A DNA stretch of 64,000 nt from UBA1672 sp050633285 (GTDB lineage: Bacteria; Pseudomonadota; Alphaproteobacteria; Micavibrionales; Micavibrionaceae): NCBI GenBank assembly GCA_050633285.1, contig JBOEGG010000002.1, forward strand, positions 248,001-312,000. The letters run 5' to 3'. Position 1 is the stretch's first letter; each line of letters begins with the position of its first letter. This document shows, in pieces, positions 1 through 7,798 of this stretch. A model generated the notes under the pieces. It was not told where the DNA came from and ran no database searches. It was given only the letters and a program-made list of their open reading frames with translations. Both the position numbers and the translations under genes were made by a program.

Positions 1-206
1 AAAGGATAGACTTTGTATTTATATTGAACTGGGAATTTTGTTGTAAAAATCCCTGTTACAGATTCAAAATTTTTCCATTTTCCTTTCTTAAGCTCGTTCT
101 GGTCTTTTTGTTCCTCAGGTGTTGGTGCGCTGGCCGCATGTGAAACTGTTGTGTTAAAACACAGAATACAAAAGAAAAAAGCGGAAAGTTTTAGAACCAT
201 CTTCAT
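1..206 (-). CDS. Secreted protein, N-terminal part only (cut by window edge)
   Basis: An open frame runs from an ATG at 206 to the window edge, giving about 68 residues. It begins with a typical signal peptide: Lys at residues 2 and 6, a hydrophobic core at about residues 7-17, and a likely cleavage after Ser-His-Ala at 22-24. A charged Lys/Glu-rich stretch follows, then a beta-like segment. A second ATG two codons in (200) is equally possible, and an AGG lies upstream at 218-220. The rest is outside the window, so no family can be named. It is probably periplasmic or outer-membrane associated. Confidence 0.5.
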   Translation of the reverse strand, partial: MKMVLKLSAFFFCILCFNTTVSHAASAPTPEEQKDQNELKKGKWKNFESVTGIFTTKFPVQYKYKVYP

Positions 207-261
207 TACTTATAATACCTTTACTTAATCAGATAGATAATTTTAACACAAAGAAGCGCAC

Positions 262-290
262 AAAAAAACCGCTGACGAGTTTTCGGCAGC
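262..290 (-). terminator. Probable intrinsic terminator of rpsU
   Basis: Read on the minus strand, GCTGCCG and CGTCAGC (271-290) form a stem with one mismatch and a six-base loop. GG and a run of seven T (262-268) follow. It lies about 30 bases past the rpsU stop. Confidence 0.55.
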
Positions 291-319
291 AGTTCCTTTG
301 TTCTTAAAAGTAAATAGAA

Positions 320-526
320 CTAATATCCATCGCGTTCGCGACGTTTACGTTCCATTTTACGACAACGTCTGACAGCTTCCGCTTCGACGCGTGCTCTTTT
401 CTCAGACGGCTTCTCGTAATGACGACGAAGCTTCATCTCGCGAAAAATGCCTTCACGTTGCATTTTCTTTTTGAGAACACGTAAAGCCTGATCGACATTG
501 TTATCACGTACGTTAACACTGACCAC
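320..526 (-). CDS. rpsU: 30S ribosomal protein S21
   Basis: Small basic ribosomal protein of the 30S subunit, which acts in translation initiation in the cytoplasm. The protein has the S21 hallmark VRDNNVDQAL, then LKKKMQREG, a basic middle and an Arg/Lys-rich tail ending RRERDGY. The frame is open to a GTG at 535. The GTG at 526 is a better start because it gives the family N-terminus MVSVNVRDNN and has an AGAGGTGA Shine-Dalgarno a few bases upstream, which gives 68 residues, the normal S21 length. It is monocistronic, with a terminator hairpin downstream. Identification is secure; only the start is uncertain. Confidence 0.95.
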   Translation of the reverse strand: MVSVNVRDNNVDQALRVLKKKMQREGIFREMKLRRHYEKPSEKRARVEAEAVRRCRKMERKRRERDGY

Positions 527-718
527 AGGACTCACCTCTTTCTAAATTGGTTTAAAATTAAATATAACTTATAAAAAGTTGAGATGTTATTAACATGCTA
601 AAGGGCATTAAGGCAAAGGAAAAATAGAGGTTGTACATAAGAATGACAATCTTAGATATTGAAGCGCGAATGTATATAACTCATAATTGTTTTTTTAATT
701 TATATATAGGAAAATATT

Positions 719-1156
719 ATGTTTAAAAAAGTTGTTAAAAGCACATGCGCAGTAGCTCTTCTGTCGGTTTGTATAGGCGGGATAGGTATGGTTAGCGCAG
801 AAGATAAAAATCAGGAAAAAGCACCATCTACTGAACAGGCATCTGTTCCAAAAGCAAAAGGGGAATGCATTCGTGTTAAAAATGAATCAAGCGAACAAAT
901 TACACAAGTAAGGCTTAAACCTGTAGGGGGAGCAACGGCAGGACGACCTGAATGCTATTTTAAGAACATATATACTGGTAAATCTCAGAAGTGTCATGGC
1001 ATTACAAATAAAAATGCAAAATACAGAGTGCAGATCCAATTGTCAGGCGTACAATGGGTAAATGTAGATGCAAAACCAAAAGATAACTGGAAAGTACAAC
1101 AAACAGTAATCGGTTCAGCTGTTAAAGTCGTCAAGGGCGGTAAATGTAATCCATAA
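719..1156 (+). CDS. Small secreted protein of unknown function
   Basis: 145 residues. It has a signal peptide: basic FKKVVK start, hydrophobic core at about 9-24, cleavage near VSA at 25-27. A low-complexity Glu/Lys/Ala linker follows to about residue 48, then a compact domain with four Cys (near 50, 79, 92 and the C-terminus), which would fit two periplasmic disulfides. An AGGA lies nine bases before the ATG. It is transcribed alone and followed by a strong hairpin terminator. I recognise no family. The Cys spacing and short beta-like strands suggest a small exported beta domain. Confidence 0.6.
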   Translation: MFKKVVKSTCAVALLSVCIGGIGMVSAEDKNQEKAPSTEQASVPKAKGECIRVKNESSEQITQVRLKPVGGATAGRPECYFKNIYTGKSQKCHGITNKNAKYRVQIQLSGVQWVNVDAKPKDNWKVQQTVIGSAVKVVKGGKCNP

Positions 1157-1166
1157 AATTAAGCGA

Positions 1167-1213
1167 GGCTGCATAGGTTTGAGGCCATATATCTATGCAG
1201 CCTTGTGTGTTTT
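1167..1213 (+). terminator. Intrinsic terminator after the 719-1156 gene
   Basis: Perfect 10-bp stem GGCTGCATAG / CTATGCAGCC (1167-1176 and 1193-1202), followed by a T-rich run ending in five T. The right arm contains the stop codon of the convergent yejF (1193-1195), so the hairpin is shared by both convergent transcripts. Confidence 0.8.
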
Positions 1214-2812
1214 TAAATTCATCGCCGCATCAAGAAGGGTTTTTGTATAATCATGTTGCGGGTTATCAAAGATGTCTTGTGCGTTCCCATGCTCTACGAC
1301 TTGTCCATCTTTCATGACCAAAACACTATGACTCATGGCGCGTACAACACGTAAATCGTGACTGATGAACATATAGGATAGCTTATGCTTCTCTTGTAAC
1401 TCACGCAGAAGGTCGACTATTTCGGCTTGTACCGAGACATCCAATGCAGAAGTGGGTTCATCTAACACCAAAAATTCAGGAGCAAGAACCATCGCACGGG
1501 CAATTGATATACGTTGCCTTTGCCCACCCGAAAACTCATGCGGATAGCGGTGGCGCGTATCCGGATTCATGTGTACGTCTTCTAACGAATCGATGACACG
1601 TTTGTCGCGTTCTTTCGCACTTAATTCCGGGAAATGAAGTTTTAAACCTTCTCCAATAATTTGCGCAACACTCATACGTGGAGAAAGAGAACCGTAAGGA
1701 TCCTGAAATACAATTTGCATACGCTCTCGTAACGGGCGCATATCTTTTTGTGAAAAGCTTGATATATCTTGCCCGTCAAAATTAAGCGCGCCTTGCGATC
1801 GTAATAACCGCAATATAGCCATGCCAAGCGTACTCTTCCCTGATCCTGATTCACCAACGACACCTAATGTCTCGCCACGTCGAATGCTAAGGTCAATACC
1901 GTCTACTGCTTTTACATGGCTGATTGTTTTGCCAAAGAAATTTTTCTTATCTGCAAAATATACTTTGACATTATCACCACTTAAGAGCGTTTTTTGCTGC
2001 CCTGTTAAGGGCGTTACTGTACCTCGTGGACGGGTACTAAGGAGCATTTTCGTGTAATCATGCTGTGGTTTGGTGAAAAGGGGCTTTGTGCTATTTTGCT
2101 CTTTCATCTCACCATGACGCATGACACAAACTGTATCTGCCATTTTCTCTACAACGGACAGATCATGCGTAATAAGTAACAGTGCCATATGAAGCTCGTT
2201 CTGAAGTTCTTCCAGAAGCTCTAAAATCTGCGCTTGTACTGTAACATCCAACGCCGTTGTTGGTTCATCTGCAATTAAAAGCTCAGGATTATTCGCAAGT
2301 GCCATAGCAATGACAATGCGCTGCCTTTGCCCTCCTGACAGTTCATGCGGGTATGCGTTAAGCCGTTCTTTTAATTTAGGAAGCTGTACCAGATCTAAAA
2401 GCTCTATGACGCGCTTGCGTGCGCTATTTTTATCCATACCTTGATGAACTTTCAACACCTCTGCAATTTGCTTTTCGATTGTGTGCAGGGGGTTCAGGGC
2501 ACTTTGCGGTTCTTGAAAAATCATACCAATTTGTTGCCCGCGAATACCGCGCATATAGGCTTCGCTCTTATTGATAAGCTCTTCACCTTCAAACAGAATA
2601 GAGGATCCTTCGCGATGTGACGCAGCCGGATAAGGTAATAGCTTCATTGCAGAAAGAGCGGTGACCGATTTCCCTGATCCTGATTCACCGACTAACGCAA
2701 CAGTCTCACCTTTGTGAAGCTCAAAGCTCACACCCTTTACAGCATGGAAATTACCGGAAGGTGTTTTGAAATCGACATGAAGATCCTTGATTTCTAGTAT
2801 TTTATCAGGCAT
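1193..2812 (-). CDS. yejF: Peptide ABC importer, fused double ATPase (YejF)
   Basis: Energises the YejABEF-type importer of oligopeptides (in E. coli also microcin C) at the inner membrane. 539 residues contain two complete ABC ATPase domains in tandem: Walker A GESGSGKS near 42-49 and again near 316-323, signature LSGGQRQR near 158 and FSGGQRQR near 428, and Walker B plus the H-loop HDLSVV / HDLRVV in each half. The two-domain fusion with oligopeptide-type C-terminal segments is typical of YejF. Its partners yejE, yejB and yejA are in the same window but 16-24 kb away, so the system is split here. It has its own transcription unit. Confidence 0.88.
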   Translation of the reverse strand: MPDKILEIKDLHVDFKTPSGNFHAVKGVSFELHKGETVALVGESGSGKSVTALSAMKLLPYPAASHREGSSILFEGEELINKSEAYMRGIRGQQIGMIFQEPQSALNPLHTIEKQIAEVLKVHQGMDKNSARKRVIELLDLVQLPKLKERLNAYPHELSGGQRQRIVIAMALANNPELLIADEPTTALDVTVQAQILELLEELQNELHMALLLITHDLSVVEKMADTVCVMRHGEMKEQNSTKPLFTKPQHDYTKMLLSTRPRGTVTPLTGQQKTLLSGDNVKVYFADKKNFFGKTISHVKAVDGIDLSIRRGETLGVVGESGSGKSTLGMAILRLLRSQGALNFDGQDISSFSQKDMRPLRERMQIVFQDPYGSLSPRMSVAQIIGEGLKLHFPELSAKERDKRVIDSLEDVHMNPDTRHRYPHEFSGGQRQRISIARAMVLAPEFLVLDEPTSALDVSVQAEIVDLLRELQEKHKLSYMFISHDLRVVRAMSHSVLVMKDGQVVEHGNAQDIFDNPQHDYTKTLLDAAMNLKTHKAA

Positions 2813-2858
2813 TAGATGCTTTCGCGTAAAGTGTTATTGTAAAAGGAAACCATAAACA

Positions 2859-3485
2859 ATGAGTGCCGACAAGAACGGAAGCCCGCCATGTGGGATTTAT
2901 GTGAGGATAGATGATTTCTCAAACATGTTGGATGTAATCGGGCAGGTGCGTAAATTGGCGTTTACAATTAATCGTGGCTCTGGTTATGAGCGAAACATGA
3001 CGGTAGTTGAGGTCGTCTATACCGAAGAAAACGCCGAGCGTGCGAATGATATTATCCCTATTATTAAAGATAATGGCCTTGTCGCAATTGTAAGCGGAAC
3101 TTTTAACCCTATGAACGGGGATGGTCTCTTACTCGATAAAAATTCAGACATTCAAAACACGCGTAATGCACTGGGTGATGATGCGATTATTGGTATAATT
3201 TGCAATGATAAAGATGCGGCAGAGGAGGCTATATCTTTGGGCGCGGATTATGTATGTTTACCGGCTGATCCTGCACTTATCACACGCATATCTGCCGCAC
3301 AGGATGTGATATGTTTGGCACGGGGTAAGAATATCACCAGCACAAATTGTGGTGCTTTGGCACATGCCGGGGCAGGGTTAGTTGATGTCAGTGATTATAT
3401 CTGGAACCATGAAAAAGATATCATGCAGGGCACTGTAAATATCATGCATGCCTTGGAAACAGCCTCACAAAAATCATTAAACTGA
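2859..3485 (+). CDS. Thiamine-phosphate-synthase-like (ThiE/TenI) TIM-barrel protein
   Basis: 208 residues with the repeating beta-alpha pattern of a ThiE/TenI barrel: a strand with GLVAIVSG near 75, DGLLLD near 88-93, a GxDAIIGII strand near 110-117, EEAISLGADYV near 127-137, and a C-terminal glycine-rich phosphate-binding segment NCGALAHAGAGLVDVS. In ThiE this fold joins the pyrimidine and thiazole halves of thiamine. The substrate-contact residues are not clearly the canonical ones, so an altered activity is possible. An AAGGAAA lies upstream of the ATG. The gene is divergent from yejF by 46 bases. Confidence 0.5.
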   Translation: MSADKNGSPPCGIYVRIDDFSNMLDVIGQVRKLAFTINRGSGYERNMTVVEVVYTEENAERANDIIPIIKDNGLVAIVSGTFNPMNGDGLLLDKNSDIQNTRNALGDDAIIGIICNDKDAAEEAISLGADYVCLPADPALITRISAAQDVICLARGKNITSTNCGALAHAGAGLVDVSDYIWNHEKDIMQGTVNIMHALETASQKSLN

Positions 3486-3577
3486 TTGCTATAGTAGGTG
3501 CTACCTTTTACATCTTTGCAGAGATACTAACTTATGTAATCAATGATATGTAACTAACAATAATAGGTAGTAGGATT

Positions 3578-3976
3578 ATGAAATTTTTTATACGCATGGT
3601 TATCGTTGCAGGGTTCTTGGTTGTAGGTTCTCTCACCGGAACAGCATCGGCTATGACGGAAGATACAACAAAAAACACAACAAAAGAGAGCGTCGTGTCT
3701 GGCGTTTGTGGCGGAGTTTCCGGACAGGACTGTACCGGAGAAAACGAGTTCTGTGATTACCCAATTGGCGCAAGCTGCGGTCATGATGATTACCCAGGCG
3801 TATGTCGTACTAAGCCGAGATTCTGTACACAGGAATACAGACCAGTCTGCGGGTGCGATCAGAAAACATATTCGAATGCATGTTCGGCGCATGCAGCAGG
3901 GCAATCTGTCGCAAGTGAAGGTGAATGTGGAAGTGAAGGAAATCCATCATCTGAAGGCGAAAATCCTACAAAATAA
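3578..3976 (+). CDS. Secreted Kazal-type protease-inhibitor domain protein
   Basis: 132 residues. The signal peptide is MKFFIRMVIVAGFLVVG with cleavage near ASA at 24-26. A Cys-rich segment at about 43-78 holds six Cys, with the motif FCDYPIGASCG. A Kazal domain follows (about 84-117): Cys-x-x-EYRPVCGCDQKTYSNAC, then HAAGQSVASEGEC. Kazal domains are tight serine-protease inhibitors, and the bacterial secreted forms are thought to protect cell-surface or periplasmic targets. The tail is Ser/Glu/Pro-rich. The protein acts outside the cytoplasm because of the disulfides. A strong terminator follows. Confidence 0.8.
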   Translation: MKFFIRMVIVAGFLVVGSLTGTASAMTEDTTKNTTKESVVSGVCGGVSGQDCTGENEFCDYPIGASCGHDDYPGVCRTKPRFCTQEYRPVCGCDQKTYSNACSAHAAGQSVASEGECGSEGNPSSEGENPTK

Positions 3977-4000
3977 AACTGAGATTTAAATAAACAGATC

Positions 4001-4032
4001 AGCGCACCATATTTAATTGGTGCGCTTTTTTT
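4001..4032 (+). terminator. Intrinsic terminator after the Kazal gene
   Basis: Perfect 9-bp stem AGCGCACCA / TGGTGCGCT (4001-4009, 4018-4026) with an eight-base loop, running directly into seven T. It lies between convergent genes and could also stop the arsC transcript. Confidence 0.88.
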
Positions 4033-4035
4033 GCG

Positions 4036-4383
4036 CTATAGTATTTCTTCAACCAATTCGGGGGGGCGACAAATACGGGCGCCTTTATCGGTTACGACAA
4101 TCGGACGTTCTAAAAGCTTTGGGTAATTTGCAACCCCCTGTAACAGGGCATCATTGCTACTATCTTTATTTAATTCCGCCTGTGTAAATGCCTCTTCCTT
4201 TATACGAACCATCGGCAAGGCACTATCTAACTTTAACAATTGAAACAACGTGCGAAGATCATCCGGTGATGGGGCATCCTTTAGATATTCAATAACTTCT
4301 GGTTCAATCCCCTTATTGCGGATAATTTCTAATGTCTGGCGAGATTTTGAACAACGTGAATTGTGATATATCTTTACGCTCAT
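4036..4383 (-). CDS. arsC: ArsC/YfgD-family thioredoxin-fold protein (arsenate-reductase-like)
   Basis: 115 residues of the ArsC family, with the N-terminal active-site Cys in NSRCSKSRQTL (Cys11), LLERPIVV near 92 carrying the first of the arginines used for oxyanion binding, and ICRPPELVEEIL at the C-terminus carrying the second. Family members reduce arsenate with glutathione/glutaredoxin. The sequence is closer to the YfgD subgroup, whose physiological substrate is less certain, so a general thiol-redox role is possible. It overlaps the upstream membrane gene by four bases (ATGA) and ends the run that starts at argG. No ars regulator or efflux gene is nearby. Confidence 0.75.
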   Translation of the reverse strand: MSVKIYHNSRCSKSRQTLEIIRNKGIEPEVIEYLKDAPSPDDLRTLFQLLKLDSALPMVRIKEEAFTQAELNKDSSNDALLQGVANYPKLLERPIVVTDKGARICRPPELVEEIL

Positions 4384-4937
4384 GATAGTACGCTTTCGTT
4401 ATTTATGTTGAGGGGGACTTGCCTAAGCTCTTTCATATAATGGCGTATAATGACAATTAACCCCAGAATTGTCATACATAAATGAACAGAATATAAGGGG
4501 ATTAATAATCTGTCTGCTGCGTAATGCATCCATAAAACTTCGGCAAAAACATAACCAAGCTTAACCTGATGCTCACGCGGAAGTATTTCGCCACCTCGAC
4601 ATGCAATAATGGCGACAACGAGATAATAATCACTAGGTGATTGATAAACCGCCCATATGCCAATAACTGTAAAGAGGATACACCCGACAGATTTAATAAA
4701 TAAGAGACGCTTAGTACTAAGAGAATGCAGGTAACGCTGGGCATATAATTGGAATAAAGAGCCTAATGCTGCTGCTATACATGCAATTACACCCGCATGA
4801 CTGCCTGTAAGGTAAATATACACCCCACAAGTCGAGCAAGCGATAACATTCATGGTTAAGGTACGCGTCTTACTCGTACTTAAATATAAAAGGATAATGG
4901 CAATAATATATAGACCAAAAAAACTATAAGCGATCAT
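4380..4937 (-). CDS. YgjV-like inner-membrane protein
   Basis: 185 residues, almost entirely hydrophobic, with about six predicted membrane spans (near 2-18, 27-45, 49-65, 80-98, 102-118 and 142-163). The pattern of short loops and a Cys-containing second helix resembles the YgjV family of uncharacterised inner-membrane proteins. It lies 15 bases after argH and overlaps arsC by four bases, so it is probably co-transcribed and coupled to arsC. No catalytic motif is visible. The family assignment is tentative; its being an integral membrane protein is not. Confidence 0.5.
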   Translation of the reverse strand: MIAYSFFGLYIIAIILLYLSTSKTRTLTMNVIACSTCGVYIYLTGSHAGVIACIAAALGSLFQLYAQRYLHSLSTKRLLFIKSVGCILFTVIGIWAVYQSPSDYYLVVAIIACRGGEILPREHQVKLGYVFAEVLWMHYAADRLLIPLYSVHLCMTILGLIVIIRHYMKELRQVPLNINNESVLS

Positions 4938-4952
4938 AGTCTCAGCCTAATA

Positions 4953-6263
4953 TTATGATTTTTTAACGCTCAACACATTGAAAATTTCATCTGTGATCTG
5001 CGCATTAACCTCTTGCATATCGACAAGGTCAAGCTCATCAAGCTTACACCCTTTATTTTCCGCCATTTTTACAATCGCACCCGTAACATGGTGTGCATCA
5101 CGAAACGGTAATCCCAAATTCATAACAAGCCAATCCGCAAGCGCCGTCGCCGTTGTATAGCCCATCTCGGCAGAGTTCAGCATCGCATCCGTATGAAATT
5201 CTGCACTCTCCAACATGCCTTTCATTGCCTGCAAACAGAGAGACAACGTGTCAAAACTATCAAAAACAGGCTCTTTATCTTCTTGCAGGTCTTTATTATA
5301 GGCCAGAGGCAGCCCTTTTAAGATCGTCATAAGTTGAAGCAGGTTTCCATTAAGTCGCCCTGTCTTACCACGCACAAGCTCCGCCGCATCGGGGTTCTTC
5401 TTTTGCGGCATGATAGAGCTTCCCGTGCTCCATTGATCGGATAGTTGGATGAAACCGAATTGCGGTGTCGCCCAAACGATTATTTCCTCCGCCAGACGAG
5501 AAAGGTGCAACCCACATTGCGCGGCACAGAACATAAATTCAATTGCAAAATCGCGGGATGAAACTGCATCTAACGTATTTGGCATCGGCTCATCAAACCC
5601 AAGCTTCTCCGCTGTGAAATCGCGATCAATCGGGTAGGGCGTACCTGCCAATGCAGCGGCACCAAGCGGGGATTGGTTCACACGCCTGCGCGAATCAAAA
5701 AACCGTGATTTATCTCGTTGCAACATCTGAGCATAGGCATCCAAATGCATGGCAAGCGTAATAGGCTGTGCAGCTTGTAAATGCGTAAAGCCGGGCATAA
5801 TATCGTCTTTATGTTTTTCACAAAGCTGGCCAAGAACATTCTGCAAATCTTCAATAAGCTTCATCAACTCATCAATTGCATCACGCGTCCACATACGGAA
5901 ATCTGTTGCAACCTGATCGTTACGAGAACGCGCAGTGTGAAGCTTACCCGCAACATCACCGATAAGCTCACGTAAGCGTGCCTCGATATTCATATGGATA
6001 TCTTCAAGAGATGCCTTGAACTCAAAGTTACCGCTTTTGATCTCTTCGGCAATTTGGTTCAAACCATTCACTATCTGAACGGCCTCATCTTTTGTAATGA
6101 TCCCCTGATTGGAAAGCATTGTGGCATGCGCGATGCTTCCACGGATATCCTGACGCCACATACGTCTATCAATCCCGATAGAGGCATTAATCTGCTCCAT
6201 AATGTCAGATGGTTTCTCTTCGAAGCGTCCACCCCACATTTGGTTTGAATTTTCTTTTGCCAT
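4953..6263 (-). CDS. argH: Argininosuccinate lyase, C-terminally short
   Basis: Last step of arginine synthesis: cleaves argininosuccinate to arginine and fumarate in the cytoplasm. The fumarase/aspartase superfamily signature GSSIMPQKKNPD is present near 280-291, the N-terminus has MWGGRF, and HTARSRNDQVATD and PGFTHLQAAQP carry the substrate-binding and catalytic residues. 436 residues is some 20-30 short of the usual 460-470. The protein stops at LSVKKS, where relatives continue with a Ser-Arg-x-Ser-x-Gly-Gly tail. Neither other frame restores that tail. It is part of the minus-strand argG to arsC run. Confidence 0.93.
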   Translation of the reverse strand: MAKENSNQMWGGRFEEKPSDIMEQINASIGIDRRMWRQDIRGSIAHATMLSNQGIITKDEAVQIVNGLNQIAEEIKSGNFEFKASLEDIHMNIEARLRELIGDVAGKLHTARSRNDQVATDFRMWTRDAIDELMKLIEDLQNVLGQLCEKHKDDIMPGFTHLQAAQPITLAMHLDAYAQMLQRDKSRFFDSRRRVNQSPLGAAALAGTPYPIDRDFTAEKLGFDEPMPNTLDAVSSRDFAIEFMFCAAQCGLHLSRLAEEIIVWATPQFGFIQLSDQWSTGSSIMPQKKNPDAAELVRGKTGRLNGNLLQLMTILKGLPLAYNKDLQEDKEPVFDSFDTLSLCLQAMKGMLESAEFHTDAMLNSAEMGYTTATALADWLVMNLGLPFRDAHHVTGAIVKMAENKGCKLDELDLVDMQEVNAQITDEIFNVLSVKKS

Positions 6264-6281
6264 GCTGTGATACCCGTTTGT

Positions 6282-7247
6282 TTATGTTGTTGCAGGATCA
6301 AGAATATAATGAATGGAAAGCGCCAAAGCAACAGAAACCCCAAGGCCAATCATCATTTTCAAGAAGTCCTTACCAATAAGCGGGAAAACATAACCTGCTT
6401 TATATGTGTCACGGTATGTCGTTGCAATGGCAAGTTCACGTCCGGTCAGAAGGCCAACAAAAACCCATGTCGTAGACATTGGGATAGAGTTCATTTGCTT
6501 AAAGTAAATCAATATGAGTGCGTAGATACAGTCAATAATCGTAGCGGAGCGGACAAAACGTGTTCCTGATTTTTCCAAAACGACCTTCTGTATTTTTCCT
6601 CCATGACCATGGAAAATAACTCCAAGCCATGCACACAAGATTGTTATAACTGCCATTAACATCCAAAGCGGTAGTTCGCGTGGTAAGAATACGGCAATAT
6701 TTGCCATGTCATGGCTTAACCAACTATACCATAGGAAACCTGTCGCACCCCATTGAAAGATACGCCATTTCAGACGATTTTCCTTCTTCACCATATTGTA
6801 TTTTTCATTCATCAGGCGAGAGATACCAAGCCAAAGAACATAAGCTATAATCGCAGACAGTCCGTAACCAATAATGCTTTTTACAAGCATTTTTTCAAGG
6901 ATTAGGGTGCTTGCAAAGGTTGATAGGACAAGGAACGTCGTAGAAACCGGAATACCAATACGGGTCAGTAACACTAAAACAAGCGGCGCAGCGGCGTGAT
7001 ACCACTGAATTTTCATAGGGGGGATTTTTTCTAAACGACCGAATGAAATATCTCCGCCATTAACCGCCCAGCCATAGCTTAAAGTAACGATAAGAACCAA
7101 TGATGCTGCCAACCAAAGCCAGTACCATTTTACAAATTTAACATTGGATGCAATGAACGTCCCTAAAGTTTGAACTGCATCATTTCCAACAACGGCATAT
7201 GCCGCCAAAAGAAAACCAATTGTCGCGTAAACTGTATGTATATCCAT
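6282..7247 (-). CDS. PiT-family-like anion permease, atypical
   Basis: 321 residues with about nine membrane spans. Two inverted-repeat halves resemble the PiT inorganic-phosphate transporters: VGNDAVQTLGT near residue 20 and SHDMANIAVFLPR near 178 correspond to the paired GAND-type signatures, and PVSTTFLVLS (near 102) and PMSTTWVFVG (near 262) to the paired P-x-S-T-T motifs. It is shorter than E. coli PitA, and the signature Asn is replaced by Gln in the first half, so the substrate may differ. It sits 18 bases upstream of argH and about 100 bases downstream of the PhnA-domain gene. Confidence 0.6.
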   Translation of the reverse strand: MDIHTVYATIGFLLAAYAVVGNDAVQTLGTFIASNVKFVKWYWLWLAASLVLIVTLSYGWAVNGGDISFGRLEKIPPMKIQWYHAAAPLVLVLLTRIGIPVSTTFLVLSTFASTLILEKMLVKSIIGYGLSAIIAYVLWLGISRLMNEKYNMVKKENRLKWRIFQWGATGFLWYSWLSHDMANIAVFLPRELPLWMLMAVITILCAWLGVIFHGHGGKIQKVVLEKSGTRFVRSATIIDCIYALILIYFKQMNSIPMSTTWVFVGLLTGRELAIATTYRDTYKAGYVFPLIGKDFLKMMIGLGVSVALALSIHYILDPATT

Positions 7248-7350
7248 AATCTAAACTCCGTACATCCATGTATAGATCAGGACATAGCGAAGTTTATAAA
7301 ATATTGCGAGAAAAAATTGCGCGTTGCACAAATAATATGTGTTTTATTAT

Positions 7351-7797
7351 TTATATCTTCTTCACGAAGCAAGTTTTCAGGACAAGGCCTTTAACTTCTT
7401 TTGTACGGCAATCAATGAGTTCGGGGTCATTGGTCAAAGAAATATTCTTCACCGTCGTACCACGCTTTAATGTGACACCTGCGCCCTTAACATCAAGATC
7501 TTTGATGAGTGTAACCGTATCACCATCTTTTAGCTCGGCACCGTTGAAATCGCGTGTGACAGCATTTGCGCCATCATCTTCGTCATTCCACTCAGATGAT
7601 AAAACACCCCAATCATTCGCGGCCATGTCCTTGGCATCTTCTTCGTTCATATTCCATAGATCGAACAAGGCAGGAGCGCTTAAGTCACTATGCCCATAAA
7701 GATACCAGCCATCCGTATCAATATCGAATTCCAACGTAAGGAACTCAACACCATCTTTTTGATGACTGGCAGGAACTGTGGCAGTGATCTTCGCCAT
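7351..7797 (-). CDS. PhnA (YjdM-like) C-terminal-domain protein
   Basis: 148 residues. The C-terminal half (about 80-148) matches the PhnA/YjdM domain: GAELKDGDTVTLIKDL, VTLKRGTTVKNISLT and KGLVLKTCFVKK. The N-terminal half is acidic and Trp-rich and lacks the Cys-x-x-Cys zinc ribbon of classical PhnA. Despite the name, no phosphonate-degrading chemistry should be assumed; YjdM function is unclear. It begins one base after the argG stop, so it is certainly in the argG transcript and probably translationally coupled. Confidence 0.7.
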   Translation of the reverse strand: MAKITATVPASHQKDGVEFLTLEFDIDTDGWYLYGHSDLSAPALFDLWNMNEEDAKDMAANDWGVLSSEWNDEDDGANAVTRDFNGAELKDGDTVTLIKDLDVKGAGVTLKRGTTVKNISLTNDPELIDCRTKEVKGLVLKTCFVKKI

Positions 7798-7798
7798 A

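Noticed and set aside
4953..4980. Possible frameshift at the A6 run ending ArgH
   Set aside because: Both other frames downstream lack the family tail and reach stops within ten codons, so a simple indel does not explain the short end.
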